Assembly: GCA_033762315.1 (NCBI GenBank)
Contig: JANRLS010000238.1
Span: 20,454 to 84,453 of the forward strand
Source: CAYLLN01 sp033762315
GTDB lineage: Bacteria > Planctomycetota > Planctomycetia > Pirellulales > Pirellulaceae
Length of the DNA stretch: 64,000 nt
Direction: 5' to 3'
In this document: positions 34,829-44,817 of the stretch, in pieces
How the letters are laid out: every line of letters begins with the position of its first letter
How positions within the stretch are numbered: position 1 is the first letter of the stretch
Position numbers and translations under genes: made by a program
The notes under the pieces: generated by a model
Seen by the model: the letters and a program-made list of their open reading frames with translations, nothing else
Told to the model about the DNA's origin: nothing
Databases searched by the model: none

Positions 34829-35887
34829 TTACGAAGCGACCCGCGCCGCGTCGTCCGGCGATTTGGCCGGCGCGGCGGGGTGAAAATCGTCCGTGAGCCG
34901 CGCCTCTTTCGCCGCCGCGCTGGCGGAATCGCCGGCGAGCGGAGAAAGGTCCGCATCCATTTCGTCGGCATCGGAAATCTGCCGCGCGGAAGAAGGGAGC
35001 ATCAGCAACAGTTGCATGAATCGGGCAGCCGTCTTGGCCAATTCCTTGCCCCGCCGCTGAACAATGCCAATCGGCCGCACGAGCTCGGTGCCGGCTAACG
35101 GGCGAGCAACCAGCGCGCCGGCTCGCACTTCGCGATCCACCGTCGGCTCGGGGAGCAAGCTGACGCCGGCATCAATTTCGACCGCCCGCTTGATGGTCTC
35201 CGTGTTGTCGAATTCCATCATCACGCGAACTTCGATTCCACGGGCGGTCAGTGCCCGGTCAATCTCGTGGCGAATTTCCAAATCGGCATCGAACGCGATC
35301 ATCTCCAAACCATGCAGGTCGTCGATCGTCACTTGTTCGCGCGTGGCGAGGCGATGCCCAGGAGCACAAACCAGCACCATCGGCTCCTCGCGCCAGGTGG
35401 TGGCTTTGATCGTCCGGCTGGAGCGGGGAAAGCTTACGAGACCGAGATCGACCTGGTCGGACTCGACCAGCTCATACACTCGATTGGGATGCTGATACTG
35501 CACCCGCACATTGGCCTTCGGATAGGCTTGCAAAAAGCTTTGCACGAATCGGTTCATGTGCGATAGGCCAATCGAATAGATCGACGCCACGCTCACCCGG
35601 CCGGCCACCTCTTCGTGGAGCGTCCGCACCTCTTCTTCCAAAGCGAAATAGCGCTGCACCAGCTTGCGGCACCCTTCGTAATAGACCTCCCCTTCGGGAG
35701 TGAGCACGAAGGGACGTTTGGTCCGGTCGATCAGCTTGACCCCCAGGTGCTCTTCCAGGGCGTTGACGATTTGACTTGCGCCCGATTGCGAAATGCCGTT
35801 CTCGGCGGCGGCGCGCGAAAAGCTGCGCCGGCCTACGACATCGCAGAAAACCTTGAGCGATTTGAGGTGCATCGCCGAATTAGCCAT
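34829..35887 (-). CDS. LysR-type transcriptional regulator
   Basis: The 352-residue protein has the LysR N-terminal winged helix (LKSLKVFCDVVGRRSFSRAA, then SQSGASQIVNALEEHLGVKLIDR) and a periplasmic-binding-protein-like effector domain (VASIYSIGLSHMNRFVQSFL, DQVDLGLVSF, VLVCAPGHRLA). A tail of about 50 residues after MLPSSARQ is extra and looks disordered. The ATG at 35887 is chosen because it opens the helix-turn-helix; upstream in-frame starts add no family sequence, and an ATG five codons further in is also possible. It lies 63 bp before gltB in the same direction, so it may be co-transcribed with, and may regulate, the glutamate synthase genes as GltC does. That is inferred from position. 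Confidence 0.9.
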   Translation of the reverse strand: MANSAMHLKSLKVFCDVVGRRSFSRAAAENGISQSGASQIVNALEEHLGVKLIDRTKRPFVLTPEGEVYYEGCRKLVQRYFALEEEVRTLHEEVAGRVSVASIYSIGLSHMNRFVQSFLQAYPKANVRVQYQHPNRVYELVESDQVDLGLVSFPRSSRTIKATTWREEPMVLVCAPGHRLATREQVTIDDLHGLEMIAFDADLEIRHEIDRALTARGIEVRVMMEFDNTETIKRAVEIDAGVSLLPEPTVDREVRAGALVARPLAGTELVRPIGIVQRRGKELAKTAARFMQLLLMLPSSARQISDADEMDADLSPLAGDSASAAAKEARLTDDFHPAAPAKSPDDAARVAS

Positions 35888-36364
35888 GATAATACTGCCA
35901 CTTCGCAAAATGAGCGGCAGACATCGTAGCTTATTCGGCAATCGGGACAGCGTCAATTACCGATTCAGCAATTACCGTTGCGCAGCATAAGCAATTCGCG
36001 ATGCGACGATTCGGGGAGGCATCGATTTCATCCGGCGGTGTCTCGGCGACATCGCCGGCCCCTTTTTCCTACGCGGGGAGCGAGGTCTTCGGCGCACCCC
36101 CTCGATTCTTGACCAGACTAGTCACGTTCGGCAAGAATTTTCGCTGAACTTACGACGATGATTCGCATCGCAAGTCGTTGCTGAGAAAGGAGATGCGAAC
36201 AGGGTCCGCGACGCAAGTGGGCCTGGATTCAGAAACCCGCGCGCTAGTTCCTTGACGCATGCAAGTTTCTTGGGGATGATTGCGTAGTTTCTGTTCACAT
36301 GTCCGGGTACGTCAGTAAGATTCGACAGGCTAGAAGATCGTGGCCATCCTCTTTCGCGATTCGT

Positions 36365-36406
36365 ATTCGGAGGGATCACGAAAGCGCGAAAGAGCGAAAA
36401 CGCGAA
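36365..36406. repeat. GAAAGCGCGAAAGAGCG repeat, copy A
   Basis: This 42-bp unit starts ATTCGGAGGGATCACGAAAG and is repeated at 36613-36654 with one mismatch, 248 bp away. A shorter relative is at 25231-25260. Confidence 0.75.
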
Positions 36407-36468
36407 ATGGAGCATGGATTAGCGCGGAGGCGGCGGATTAGCAAAACATTCAGCGCTCGATAAGTGCG

Positions 36469-36505
36469 ACGCCGTAAAGCCATGATGCGGATGACTTTAC
36501 GGCGT
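36469..36505. promoter_or_regulatory. Inverted repeat ACGCCGTAAAG / CTTTACGGCGT
   Basis: Perfect 11-bp arms at 36469-36479 and 36495-36505 enclose 15 bases. It lies between the two GAAAGCGCG repeats. It could be an operator or part of a repeat; no T-run follows. Confidence 0.4.
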
Positions 36506-36612
36506 GAATGGCGGTGCGATTCGGATATAAGTGGAGCGTCGAATTTGGGACGGGTCCAAATCGCGAGTTGACCTCTTTCGCGTTCTCGTCTTTTCGGGGT
36601 TTCGCGATTGGC

Positions 36613-36654
36613 ATTCGGAGGGATCACGAAAGCGCGAAAGAGCGAAAATGCGAA
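36613..36654. repeat. GAAAGCGCGAAAGAGCG repeat, copy B
   Basis: This is the second copy of the 42-bp unit at 36365-36406, in the same orientation with one C/T difference. Confidence 0.75.
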
Positions 36655-36702
36655 TCGGACCTCGGATAGGCGCGAAAGTGGAGGATTGAGTTGAACGATT
36701 GA

Positions 36703-36753
36703 AAATCCCCCGTTTGGGTACTGCTCACTTTGCCGAGTGAGCAGGGGGGATTT
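36703..36753. terminator. Nested hairpin, possible terminator or regulatory RNA
   Basis: Outer arms AAATCCCCC (36703-36711) and GGGGGATTT (36745-36753) enclose inner arms CTGCTCACT (36721-36729) and AGTGAGCAG (36736-36744). The structure is strong and lies about 300 bp before ppdK with no gene reading into it from upstream. It may be an end of an unrecognised transcript or a leader element. Confidence 0.4.
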
Positions 36754-37014
36754 GGCATCCGAATCGATTTCGTAACTATTTGATAGACAACAAGTTAGGA
36801 AGATATTTTGATGCGCGATGAGGACGTGGCCAGTGAATTTCGACCCCTGCTCGCCGGACCTTCAAGCGGTCCAAATTGGGCCACGAAAGGAGGCTGGGCA
36901 GGGATTCGCTGGACAAGGGAAGAGAATCGTCCCTTACCTATCCGCTCGTGCCGACCCCTTCATTGACGCTAACCCTTGGCAAAACTACACTTTCCGGTTT
37001 GATTTTTGGCAATC

Positions 37015-37037
37015 CGCGGCCCCGCTTTAGGGCCGCG
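37015..37037 (+). promoter_or_regulatory. Hairpin in the ppdK leader
   Basis: CGCGGCCC (37015-37022) and GGGCCGCG (37030-37037) form a perfect 8-bp stem 21 bases before the ppdK ATG, so it can affect ribosome access. Confidence 0.4.
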
Positions 37038-37058
37038 ACACTCTTCGGGGCGAACACC

Positions 37059-39809
<2,751 letters not shown>

Positions 39810-39840
39810 GAACTTTGGCACAGGGACTACACTTTGGGTA

Positions 39841-39865
39841 CGCCGTGAGATAGAAAAGAACGGCG
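39841..39865 (+). terminator. Weak hairpin after ppdK
   Basis: CGCCGT (39841-39846) and ACGGCG (39860-39865) can pair around a 13-base loop. No T-run follows, so transcription from ppdK may continue into the cassette. Confidence 0.3.
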
Positions 39866-39903
39866 CGCCCTTTCGATGACACTGCTGAAGTGAGTGATTG
39901 CCT

Positions 39904-40971
39904 GTGTCAGCACTTGACGATGTAAGGAATTGGCTTGGCGTTGAGTTGCCAGCGATAGTTGCGGCGCGCGATGCAGCCCGGCAGACGCTCGATCGCCTTC
40001 GTACTACCCAACGTATTGAACCCAACGACGGCCTGCCGGACAATCTTGGGCTTGTCGCCTATGGATCACTCGCACGAGAGGAGTGGACAGCGGGAAGCGA
40101 TATAGACTGGACACTGCTGAATGACGGTTCCGCAACCGCGTCACATTTTCGACTCGCCCATTCAATCAGGGAGCTTGTTGAGCAGAATGGATATTCCTCG
40201 CCTGGAGCAACAGGCACCTTTGGTGACATCGCAAGCAGTCATGAGCTTGTGCATCGCATCGGAGGAATAGACGACACGAATCAGAATTTGACGCGGCGAG
40301 TTCTGTTGCTATTGGAATCCGTCTCAATCAACGACAGCATCGTCCGTGATCGCGTGCTTCGACAGATTCTGGAGCGGTACATCTCGTTTGATCCCAGCGT
40401 TTCTTGGGTTGCTAAACCGCGCTGGCAAGTGCCGCGATTTCTGCTAAACGATATAGTTCGCTTTTGGCGTACCATGGCCGTTGATTACGCCGCAAAGAAG
40501 TGGCAGCAATCTGGCGGAAAATGGGCGCTAAGAAATTCCAAACTGCGGTTTTCGCGGAAACTGCTATTTGTGAAAGGACTACTCCTGTGCCTCGACAGCG
40601 AGGCGGGAATACTCGAACCTTTGCCAAGTTCAGTGCCCGACGCCCAGATCCTTGCGAACCAGATGATTGAGCGTTGCATTCGATACTCAAATCGTTCGGC
40701 CCTTGAATTGGTGTGTGATTCAGTTCGCAGGCTCGGAAACTCCGACGTCGCTAGCCAGTTGTTGCTCTCCTACGATCAGTTCCTGAGCTTCATGAATAAT
40801 GAGGATATCAGAAAAGACCTGGAGTCTTTACGCTTCGACGAAGCACATCAGAATTCGACATTTACCAAGATTCGAAGAATTTCGATGGATTTCCAGCGCG
40901 GCCTCGAATTGCTTTTCTTTGCTCCGAATAGTCCTTGGAGCAAGCTCATGATGGATTACGGGGTGTTCTAA
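39904..40971 (+). CDS. Nucleotidyltransferase-fold protein (cassette gene 1)
   Basis: The 355-residue product has a polymerase-beta-like nucleotidyltransferase motif, VAYGSLAREEWTAGSDIDW, around residues 50-68. GS and DxD supply nucleotide and metal binding. The following two thirds are helical and include LLNDIVRFWRTMAVDYAAKK and KWALRNSKLRFSRKLLFVKG, reminiscent of DUF294-type proteins. It may transfer a nucleotide to a protein or small molecule; the target is unknown. GTG 39904 has AAGTGAG nine bases upstream and is preferred over TTG 39898. The stop overlaps the next start (TAATG), so the two genes are coupled. GC is clearly lower than in ppdK (30 of 60 in a counted line versus about 40 of 60), a sign of transfer. 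Confidence 0.75.
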   Translation: MSALDDVRNWLGVELPAIVAARDAARQTLDRLRTTQRIEPNDGLPDNLGLVAYGSLAREEWTAGSDIDWTLLNDGSATASHFRLAHSIRELVEQNGYSSPGATGTFGDIASSHELVHRIGGIDDTNQNLTRRVLLLLESVSINDSIVRDRVLRQILERYISFDPSVSWVAKPRWQVPRFLLNDIVRFWRTMAVDYAAKKWQQSGGKWALRNSKLRFSRKLLFVKGLLLCLDSEAGILEPLPSSVPDAQILANQMIERCIRYSNRSALELVCDSVRRLGNSDVASQLLLSYDQFLSFMNNEDIRKDLESLRFDEAHQNSTFTKIRRISMDFQRGLELLFFAPNSPWSKLMMDYGVF

Positions 40972-41690
40972 TGGATGTTATCGGCTTCTCAACAGGTGCT
41001 CTGGCTTATGGAGATTTCCGGCGAGGCTTGGCACTTCAGTCTAGCTATTCCTTAAAAGCGATTGAGTTATCGGCTTTAAGAGATGTTGAACTCACTCCGT
41101 TGCTTGCATCGATAGGAGCCCTCGACCTTGCGAATTTGGAATATATTTCACTTCATGCGCCAAGTCGCATATCCGTGCTATCGGAGCGCGACATTGCTGC
41201 AATCCTCCTTCAAAATGCGCCATCGAATTGGCCGATTGTCCTCCATCCGGATGTGATAAGTGATTTCCATGCCTGGAGGCCATTTCGCGATCGCCTGTGC
41301 ATTGAAAACATGGACCAACGCAAACCTATTGGTCGAACTGCATCCGAACTCAAGCCCTTTTTTATTCAGTTGCCGGAAGCCATGTTTTGCCTTGACTTGG
41401 GTCACGCGCGGCAGGTCGATCCGACTATGTCAGTGTGTTATGATCTAATCGAAACCTTTGGCGATAGAATTCGCCAAGTTCATGTCAGTGAAGTCAACCA
41501 TATGAGTCGACATGTCGCACTGAATGCAGCCACAATTGCTTCAATCCGCAGGATTTCCCGGCATCTGCCTTCGTGCCCATGGATCATCGAGTCCGTGATA
41601 CCTCCTTCAGAAATTGCGAACGAGATCAGGCGTGTAAAGAGCTGCCTTCACGCCCCATTGTGCTCGCCAATGATGAGTCTTGTCGACTGA
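40971..41690 (+). CDS. Xylose-isomerase-like TIM-barrel protein (cassette gene 2)
   Basis: The 239-residue protein opens MDVIGFSTGALAYGDFRRGL and carries the marks of the sugar phosphate isomerase/endonuclease IV TIM barrel. ISLHAPSRI, IVLHPDVISDF, LCIENMDQRK, FCLDLGHARQVDP, IRQVHVSEVNH and WIIESVIP give the alternating His, Glu and Asp metal ligands. The activity (isomerase, epimerase, phosphodiesterase or oxidase) cannot be told. It begins one base inside the stop of the nucleotidyltransferase gene, so the two probably work together. It has the same low GC (25 of 60 in a counted line). Immediately after its stop comes the leftover ppdK 3' end. Confidence 0.75.
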   Translation: MDVIGFSTGALAYGDFRRGLALQSSYSLKAIELSALRDVELTPLLASIGALDLANLEYISLHAPSRISVLSERDIAAILLQNAPSNWPIVLHPDVISDFHAWRPFRDRLCIENMDQRKPIGRTASELKPFFIQLPEAMFCLDLGHARQVDPTMSVCYDLIETFGDRIRQVHVSEVNHMSRHVALNAATIASIRRISRHLPSCPWIIESVIPPSEIANEIRRVKSCLHAPLCSPMMSLVD

Positions 41691-41704
41691 TTGCAGAATG
41701 TGTT

Positions 41705-41818
41705 GGCGGCGAACCCGCCAGCGTCGTCTTCTGTCACCAGATCGGCCTGAACTACGTCAGCTGCTCTCCCTTCCGCGTGCCGATTGCCCGCCTCGCCGCG
41801 GCGCAGGCGGCGCTGAAG
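41705..41818. repeat. 114-bp direct repeat, downstream copy
   Basis: This is the partner of 39684-39797; see there. Its offset is 2,021 bp. The sequence just before it (CAGAATGTGTT) is cassette DNA. The sequence after it is unlike that after the upstream copy except for an 11-bp word, TGAGAACTTTG, at 39807-39817 and 41898-41908. Confidence 0.9.
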
Positions 41819-41824
41819 AAGTAG
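41705..41824 (+). pseudogene. Remnant of the ppdK 3' end
   Basis: The frame GGEPASVVFCHQIGLNYVSC and onward repeats the last part of PpdK and ends in LKK and TAG, with no start of its own. An intrinsic terminator follows. It looks like the original chromosomal ppdK tail, cut off from the rest of the gene by the inserted cassette. Confidence 0.85.
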
Positions 41825-41859
41825 CGCCCGGCGAACATCAAGAAAATTGACGCCATCTA

Positions 41860-41896
41860 CGCCCCGCCCGGCACTTGCCGCGCGGAGCGTTTTTTT
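41860..41896 (+). terminator. Intrinsic terminator downstream of the ppdK remnant
   Basis: An imperfect GC stem (CGCCCCGCCCG pairing with CGCGCGGAGCG across an 8-base loop) is followed directly by seven T residues (41890-41896). It probably was the terminator of ppdK before insertion and now ends the cassette transcript. Confidence 0.75.
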
Positions 41897-41926
41897 GTGA
41901 GAACTTTGAAGCGTCCTTGCCATTGC

Positions 41927-42763
41927 CTACGGCAAATCCGGCGGGGGGCAGCCGAGATTGACCTTGGAGCCGTCCTTGTCGGTGGCCTGGCCGGTCACAA
42001 ACTTGTCGCCGTCTCCCGGATTGGGGAACTCGCAGTCGTCGGCATTGCGCCCTTTGACGGTGGCCATCAGGAACAGGTCCTTGCCGGCGCGGATGTCGTC
42101 TCCCCAGGTGGGATGGTTCACCGTCGGGCAGGCGCACCAGATCACTTCCCTTTCGGGGTTGTACCAATAGACCCACTGCGTCCGGTTCGGGTAGTAGATG
42201 ACGTATTGGTGGCCACCCGCCGGAAACGAGCAGCGGCGATAGTAGTACCCCTTCGCGCCGTTGTAGGCCCAGTCGCCATATTCCACGTTGCCGCCGGCCT
42301 GGTTGTTGTCCGGCTGATTGTTCCCCTGCGGATTGACGGGCTGGTTCGTCGTTCCCGCGAATTCGCCGGTCCAGCGGCCGCCGCGAGCGCCGCCAAGGTA
42401 CCAATCGCCGTTCAATTGCGGCGGATCCTGGTAGTTGCTCGATTGCCACTGGACGGTGCCGGATTTATCACCGAGCGTCCAACGGGCGTTAACCGTCACC
42501 GTGAACTTGCCCCCCTGCTCGGTAAAGCGATAGGTGATGTTCGACAGTTCCCCCTCGCCGCCGTTGATCGCGTAGCTGCCGCTATCGCCGGCGAACGTGA
42601 CCTTGGCCGCCACGCGGCCGCCGCCCGAAGTGGTGTAGCTGGTGTTCCAGACCGAATTCTTGAAATCTTCGGTAGTGATCGCCAAGGCTGGCGAACTTGC
42701 GACCAGAGTCATCGCCATGAATGCGCCCAGCCAACGCCAGCTTCGTCCCAACAAAGTGCCCAT
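41927..42763 (-). CDS. Secreted hypothetical protein
   Basis: The 278-residue product has a signal peptide (RSWRWLGAFMAMTLVASSPALA). The first half is a beta-rich domain (FKNSVWNTSYTTSGGGRVAAKVTFAGD, in pieces VWNTSYTTSGGG and VTFAGDSGSYAI), ending in GGRWTGEFAGT. A Gln/Asn/Pro linker follows (NQPVNPQGNNQPDNNQAGGN). The second half has aromatic repeats (YNGAKGYYYRRCSFPAGG, YVIYYPNRTQWVYWYNPE, VIWCACPTVNHPTWGDD) and four or more Cys. I do not recognise the family. GGGAGG stands before the ATG at 42763, so the start is secure. It diverges from the 42975 gene and converges on the ppdK remnant. Confidence 0.75.
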   Translation of the reverse strand: MGTLLGRSWRWLGAFMAMTLVASSPALAITTEDFKNSVWNTSYTTSGGGRVAAKVTFAGDSGSYAINGGEGELSNITYRFTEQGGKFTVTVNARWTLGDKSGTVQWQSSNYQDPPQLNGDWYLGGARGGRWTGEFAGTTNQPVNPQGNNQPDNNQAGGNVEYGDWAYNGAKGYYYRRCSFPAGGHQYVIYYPNRTQWVYWYNPEREVIWCACPTVNHPTWGDDIRAGKDLFLMATVKGRNADDCEFPNPGDGDKFVTGQATDKDGSKVNLGCPPPDLP

Positions 42764-42887
42764 GACATCCTCCCGTGACGGGGTAAACGAGAAGCGAACC
42801 GGGCGAATTGTACGCCTGCCAATCCGGGGGGCAAGCATTGTCTCATCCTGGGGGTACTCGCCTCCGCAAAAAAGCGAATAGCTTAGA

Positions 42888-42917
42888 TTGGCAATCGTTG
42901 ATGGAACTTGCTATCCT
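42888..42917 (+). promoter_or_regulatory. Candidate promoter before the 42975 gene
   Basis: TTGGCA (42888-42893), an 18-base spacer and TATCCT (42912-42917) lie about 60 bases before the ATG at 42975. The match is moderate. Confidence 0.35.
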
Positions 42918-42974
42918 CAACTTGGCTCGATAGTTGCCCGCCCGCTCCACCTGTCCCTCCCTGGGAGCATTCCG

Positions 42975-43280
42975 ATGGAACAGAAGTTTGAAGCCGTCCC
43001 GCAGGCCGAAATCCGCCTGGAAGGCCGCCGCGTCATTCGCGGCGATGTGGCGGGCGATTGGGGCCTCCGCCTGCAATGGGAAGTTCGCCGCGATGGCCAG
43101 GTGATCGCCATGCCGCCAGCCCGTGCAGAAAGCAGCTACGAACACCCGGAGAGCACCCCCGGCACCTACGAGATCGTGCTGCAAACCTGGAAGTACGTCG
43201 ATTACAAAAAGAATCCCGCCGGCGAGTTCCTCAACAGCAAGTTTGTCGAGATCTCGAACAAGGTGAGTTACACGATCTGA
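42975..43280 (+). CDS. Small conserved hypothetical protein (101 aa)
   Basis: The product is a soluble 101-residue protein without a signal peptide. Phrases such as AEIRLEGRRVIRGDVAGDWG, LRLQWEVRRDGQVIAM and PGTYEIVLQTWKYVDYKKNP suggest a compact beta-sandwich resembling an Ig-like or carbohydrate-binding domain. The family is not recognised. The ATG at 42975 follows GGGAGC at good spacing; an ATG further upstream in frame has no support. It precedes the DUF1501 gene by 106 bp, but a repeat lies between, so membership in that operon is uncertain. Confidence 0.65.
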   Translation: MEQKFEAVPQAEIRLEGRRVIRGDVAGDWGLRLQWEVRRDGQVIAMPPARAESSYEHPESTPGTYEIVLQTWKYVDYKKNPAGEFLNSKFVEISNKVSYTI

Positions 43281-43285
43281 ATACT

Positions 43286-43347
43286 AACCCGAAGCGTAAG
43301 CGAGGGGTTATCTCGACAACGGTTTCCCCTCGCTGACGCTTCGAGTT
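43286..43347. repeat. Inverted pair of AACCCGAAGCG..AAGCGAGGGG units
   Basis: Units at 43286-43307 and 43326-43347 are reverse complements with two mismatches in 22, forming a hairpin with an 18-base loop. The same family appears at 16331-16351 and inside the giant kinase at 22985-23005. Confidence 0.7.
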
Positions 43348-43386
43348 TGTGTCCGCGCCCATCATCTCCGCCCGTGGAGTTTCCCC

Positions 43387-44766
43387 ATGCTGAATCTTGG
43401 CTCGGTCAAGATCCCCCTGTGCGACAGCGTTTCGCGCCGCAGCTTTTTGCAAATCGGCTCGGCCGGGCTGGCGGGGCTGTCGCTGCCATCGCTGATGGAC
43501 ATGCAGGCCAGCGGAGCCGTGAACTCCGGCAGCGGGCCGATCAAGAACTGCATCACGATCTTCCTCGTCGGCTCGCCGGGGCATCTCGACACCTGGGACA
43601 TGAAGCCCGACGCCCCGGCCGAAATCCGCGGCAAGTATTCGCCGATCAGCACCAACGTGCCGGGCATCCAGATTTGCGAGCATTTTCCACTGATGGCCCG
43701 GATGATGGACCGCGTGGCCCTGATCCGCAGCCTGCACCACAAGACCGGCTCGACCCACGAGAACGGCCAGCGGTGGATGATGACCGGCCACGATTTCAAT
43801 GCCGAAAGCGTCAAGCCGCACAGCGGAGCGGTTATCTCGCGGATGTTCGGCCAGAAGAGCGAACTCCCCGCGAACGTGGTTCTCCCCGCCCCGATCGGCA
43901 ACACTGGCGCCGGCCCGCTGCACGGCCAAACCGCCGCCTACCTCGGCAGCGCCCACGAGCCGTTCTTCCTGAATTCCGACCCGGCCCAGAAGGATTTCAA
44001 AGTCGCCGACCTGGAAGTGCCCAAGGGGCTGACACAGTTCCGCCTCGATGCCCGCCAGAAGCTGCTCGGCCAGCTCGACGACCTGCAAAAGCGGAGCGAG
44101 ACCCGCAGCACGCAAATGCACGACAGCGCCTACGACCGGGCGTTTCGCCTGCTCACCTCGCCCAAGGCCAAGGAAGCGCTCGACTTAAACCGCGAGACCG
44201 ACAAGCTCCGCGACCGCTACGGCCGCAACACGTTTGGCCAAAGCTGCCTGATGGCCCGCCGGCTGATTGAGGGGGGCGTCCGCTATGTGACGGTCAATCA
44301 TTTTGACACCGTCTTCAACCTGACCTGCTGGGACATGCATTCCGACGGCGGCAGCCTCAACAACACCTATCTCGACTACGAACGGATGCTCTGCCCGCAG
44401 TTCGACCTGGCGTTCACTGCCTTGATCGAAGACCTGGAGCAGCGGGGCCTGCTGCAAGAGACAGTCGTCGCCGTGCTAAGCGAATTCGGCCGCACGCCCC
44501 GGATCAATCCCAAGGGGGGCCGAGATCATTATCCGAACGCCTGGACCAACTTCCTCTGCGGCGGCAACATCCGCGGCGGGCAGGTCGTCGGCTCAACCGA
44601 CAAAAACGGCACCCGCCCTGCCGACAACCCCATCGAGCCGCCGCAGGTGCTGGCCTCGATCTATCACGGCATGGGAATCAACCTCGACACCACCATGATG
44701 CCCGGCCCCGGCGACCGCCCCATTCGCCTTGTCGAAGCCGAGCCGATCCGGCAGTTGTTCTCCTAG
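43387..44766 (+). CDS. DUF1501 family protein, Tat-exported
   Basis: The 459-residue product starts with a twin-arginine signal (SRRSFLQIGSAGLAGLSLP). It is a DUF1501 protein, of the alkaline phosphatase/sulfatase superfamily in fold: ITIFLVGSPGHLDTWDMKPD near residue 56, then HENGQRWMMTGHDFN, FDTVFNLTCWDMHSDG, LLQETVVAVLSEFGRTPRIN (in pieces TVVAVLSEFGRTP) and GGRDHYPNAW. The conserved Asp and His residues are likely metal ligands. Its substrate is unknown. In planctomycetes DUF1501 genes are almost always next to DUF1549/DUF1553 genes, as here (47131), so the pair probably works in one extracytoplasmic system. It is followed after 51 bp by the 44818 gene. Confidence 0.92.
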   Translation: MLNLGSVKIPLCDSVSRRSFLQIGSAGLAGLSLPSLMDMQASGAVNSGSGPIKNCITIFLVGSPGHLDTWDMKPDAPAEIRGKYSPISTNVPGIQICEHFPLMARMMDRVALIRSLHHKTGSTHENGQRWMMTGHDFNAESVKPHSGAVISRMFGQKSELPANVVLPAPIGNTGAGPLHGQTAAYLGSAHEPFFLNSDPAQKDFKVADLEVPKGLTQFRLDARQKLLGQLDDLQKRSETRSTQMHDSAYDRAFRLLTSPKAKEALDLNRETDKLRDRYGRNTFGQSCLMARRLIEGGVRYVTVNHFDTVFNLTCWDMHSDGGSLNNTYLDYERMLCPQFDLAFTALIEDLEQRGLLQETVVAVLSEFGRTPRINPKGGRDHYPNAWTNFLCGGNIRGGQVVGSTDKNGTRPADNPIEPPQVLASIYHGMGINLDTTMMPGPGDRPIRLVEAEPIRQLFS

Positions 44767-44817
44767 TGGGGCAGGCGTCTCGCCTGCCTTGCTCCCTCCG
44801 CCCGTTCCCCTCCCGCC

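Larger units (their letters stand above)
35888..37058. other. Long intergenic region with repeats and hairpins
   Basis: The 1,171 bp between lysR (minus) and ppdK (plus) contain no credible gene. Visible structures are two copies of the GAAAGCGCGAAAGAGCG repeat, an 11-bp-arm hairpin (36469-36505), a larger nested hairpin (36703-36753) and a hairpin just before ppdK (37015-37037). The promoters of lysR and ppdK should be at the two ends. Confidence 0.55.
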
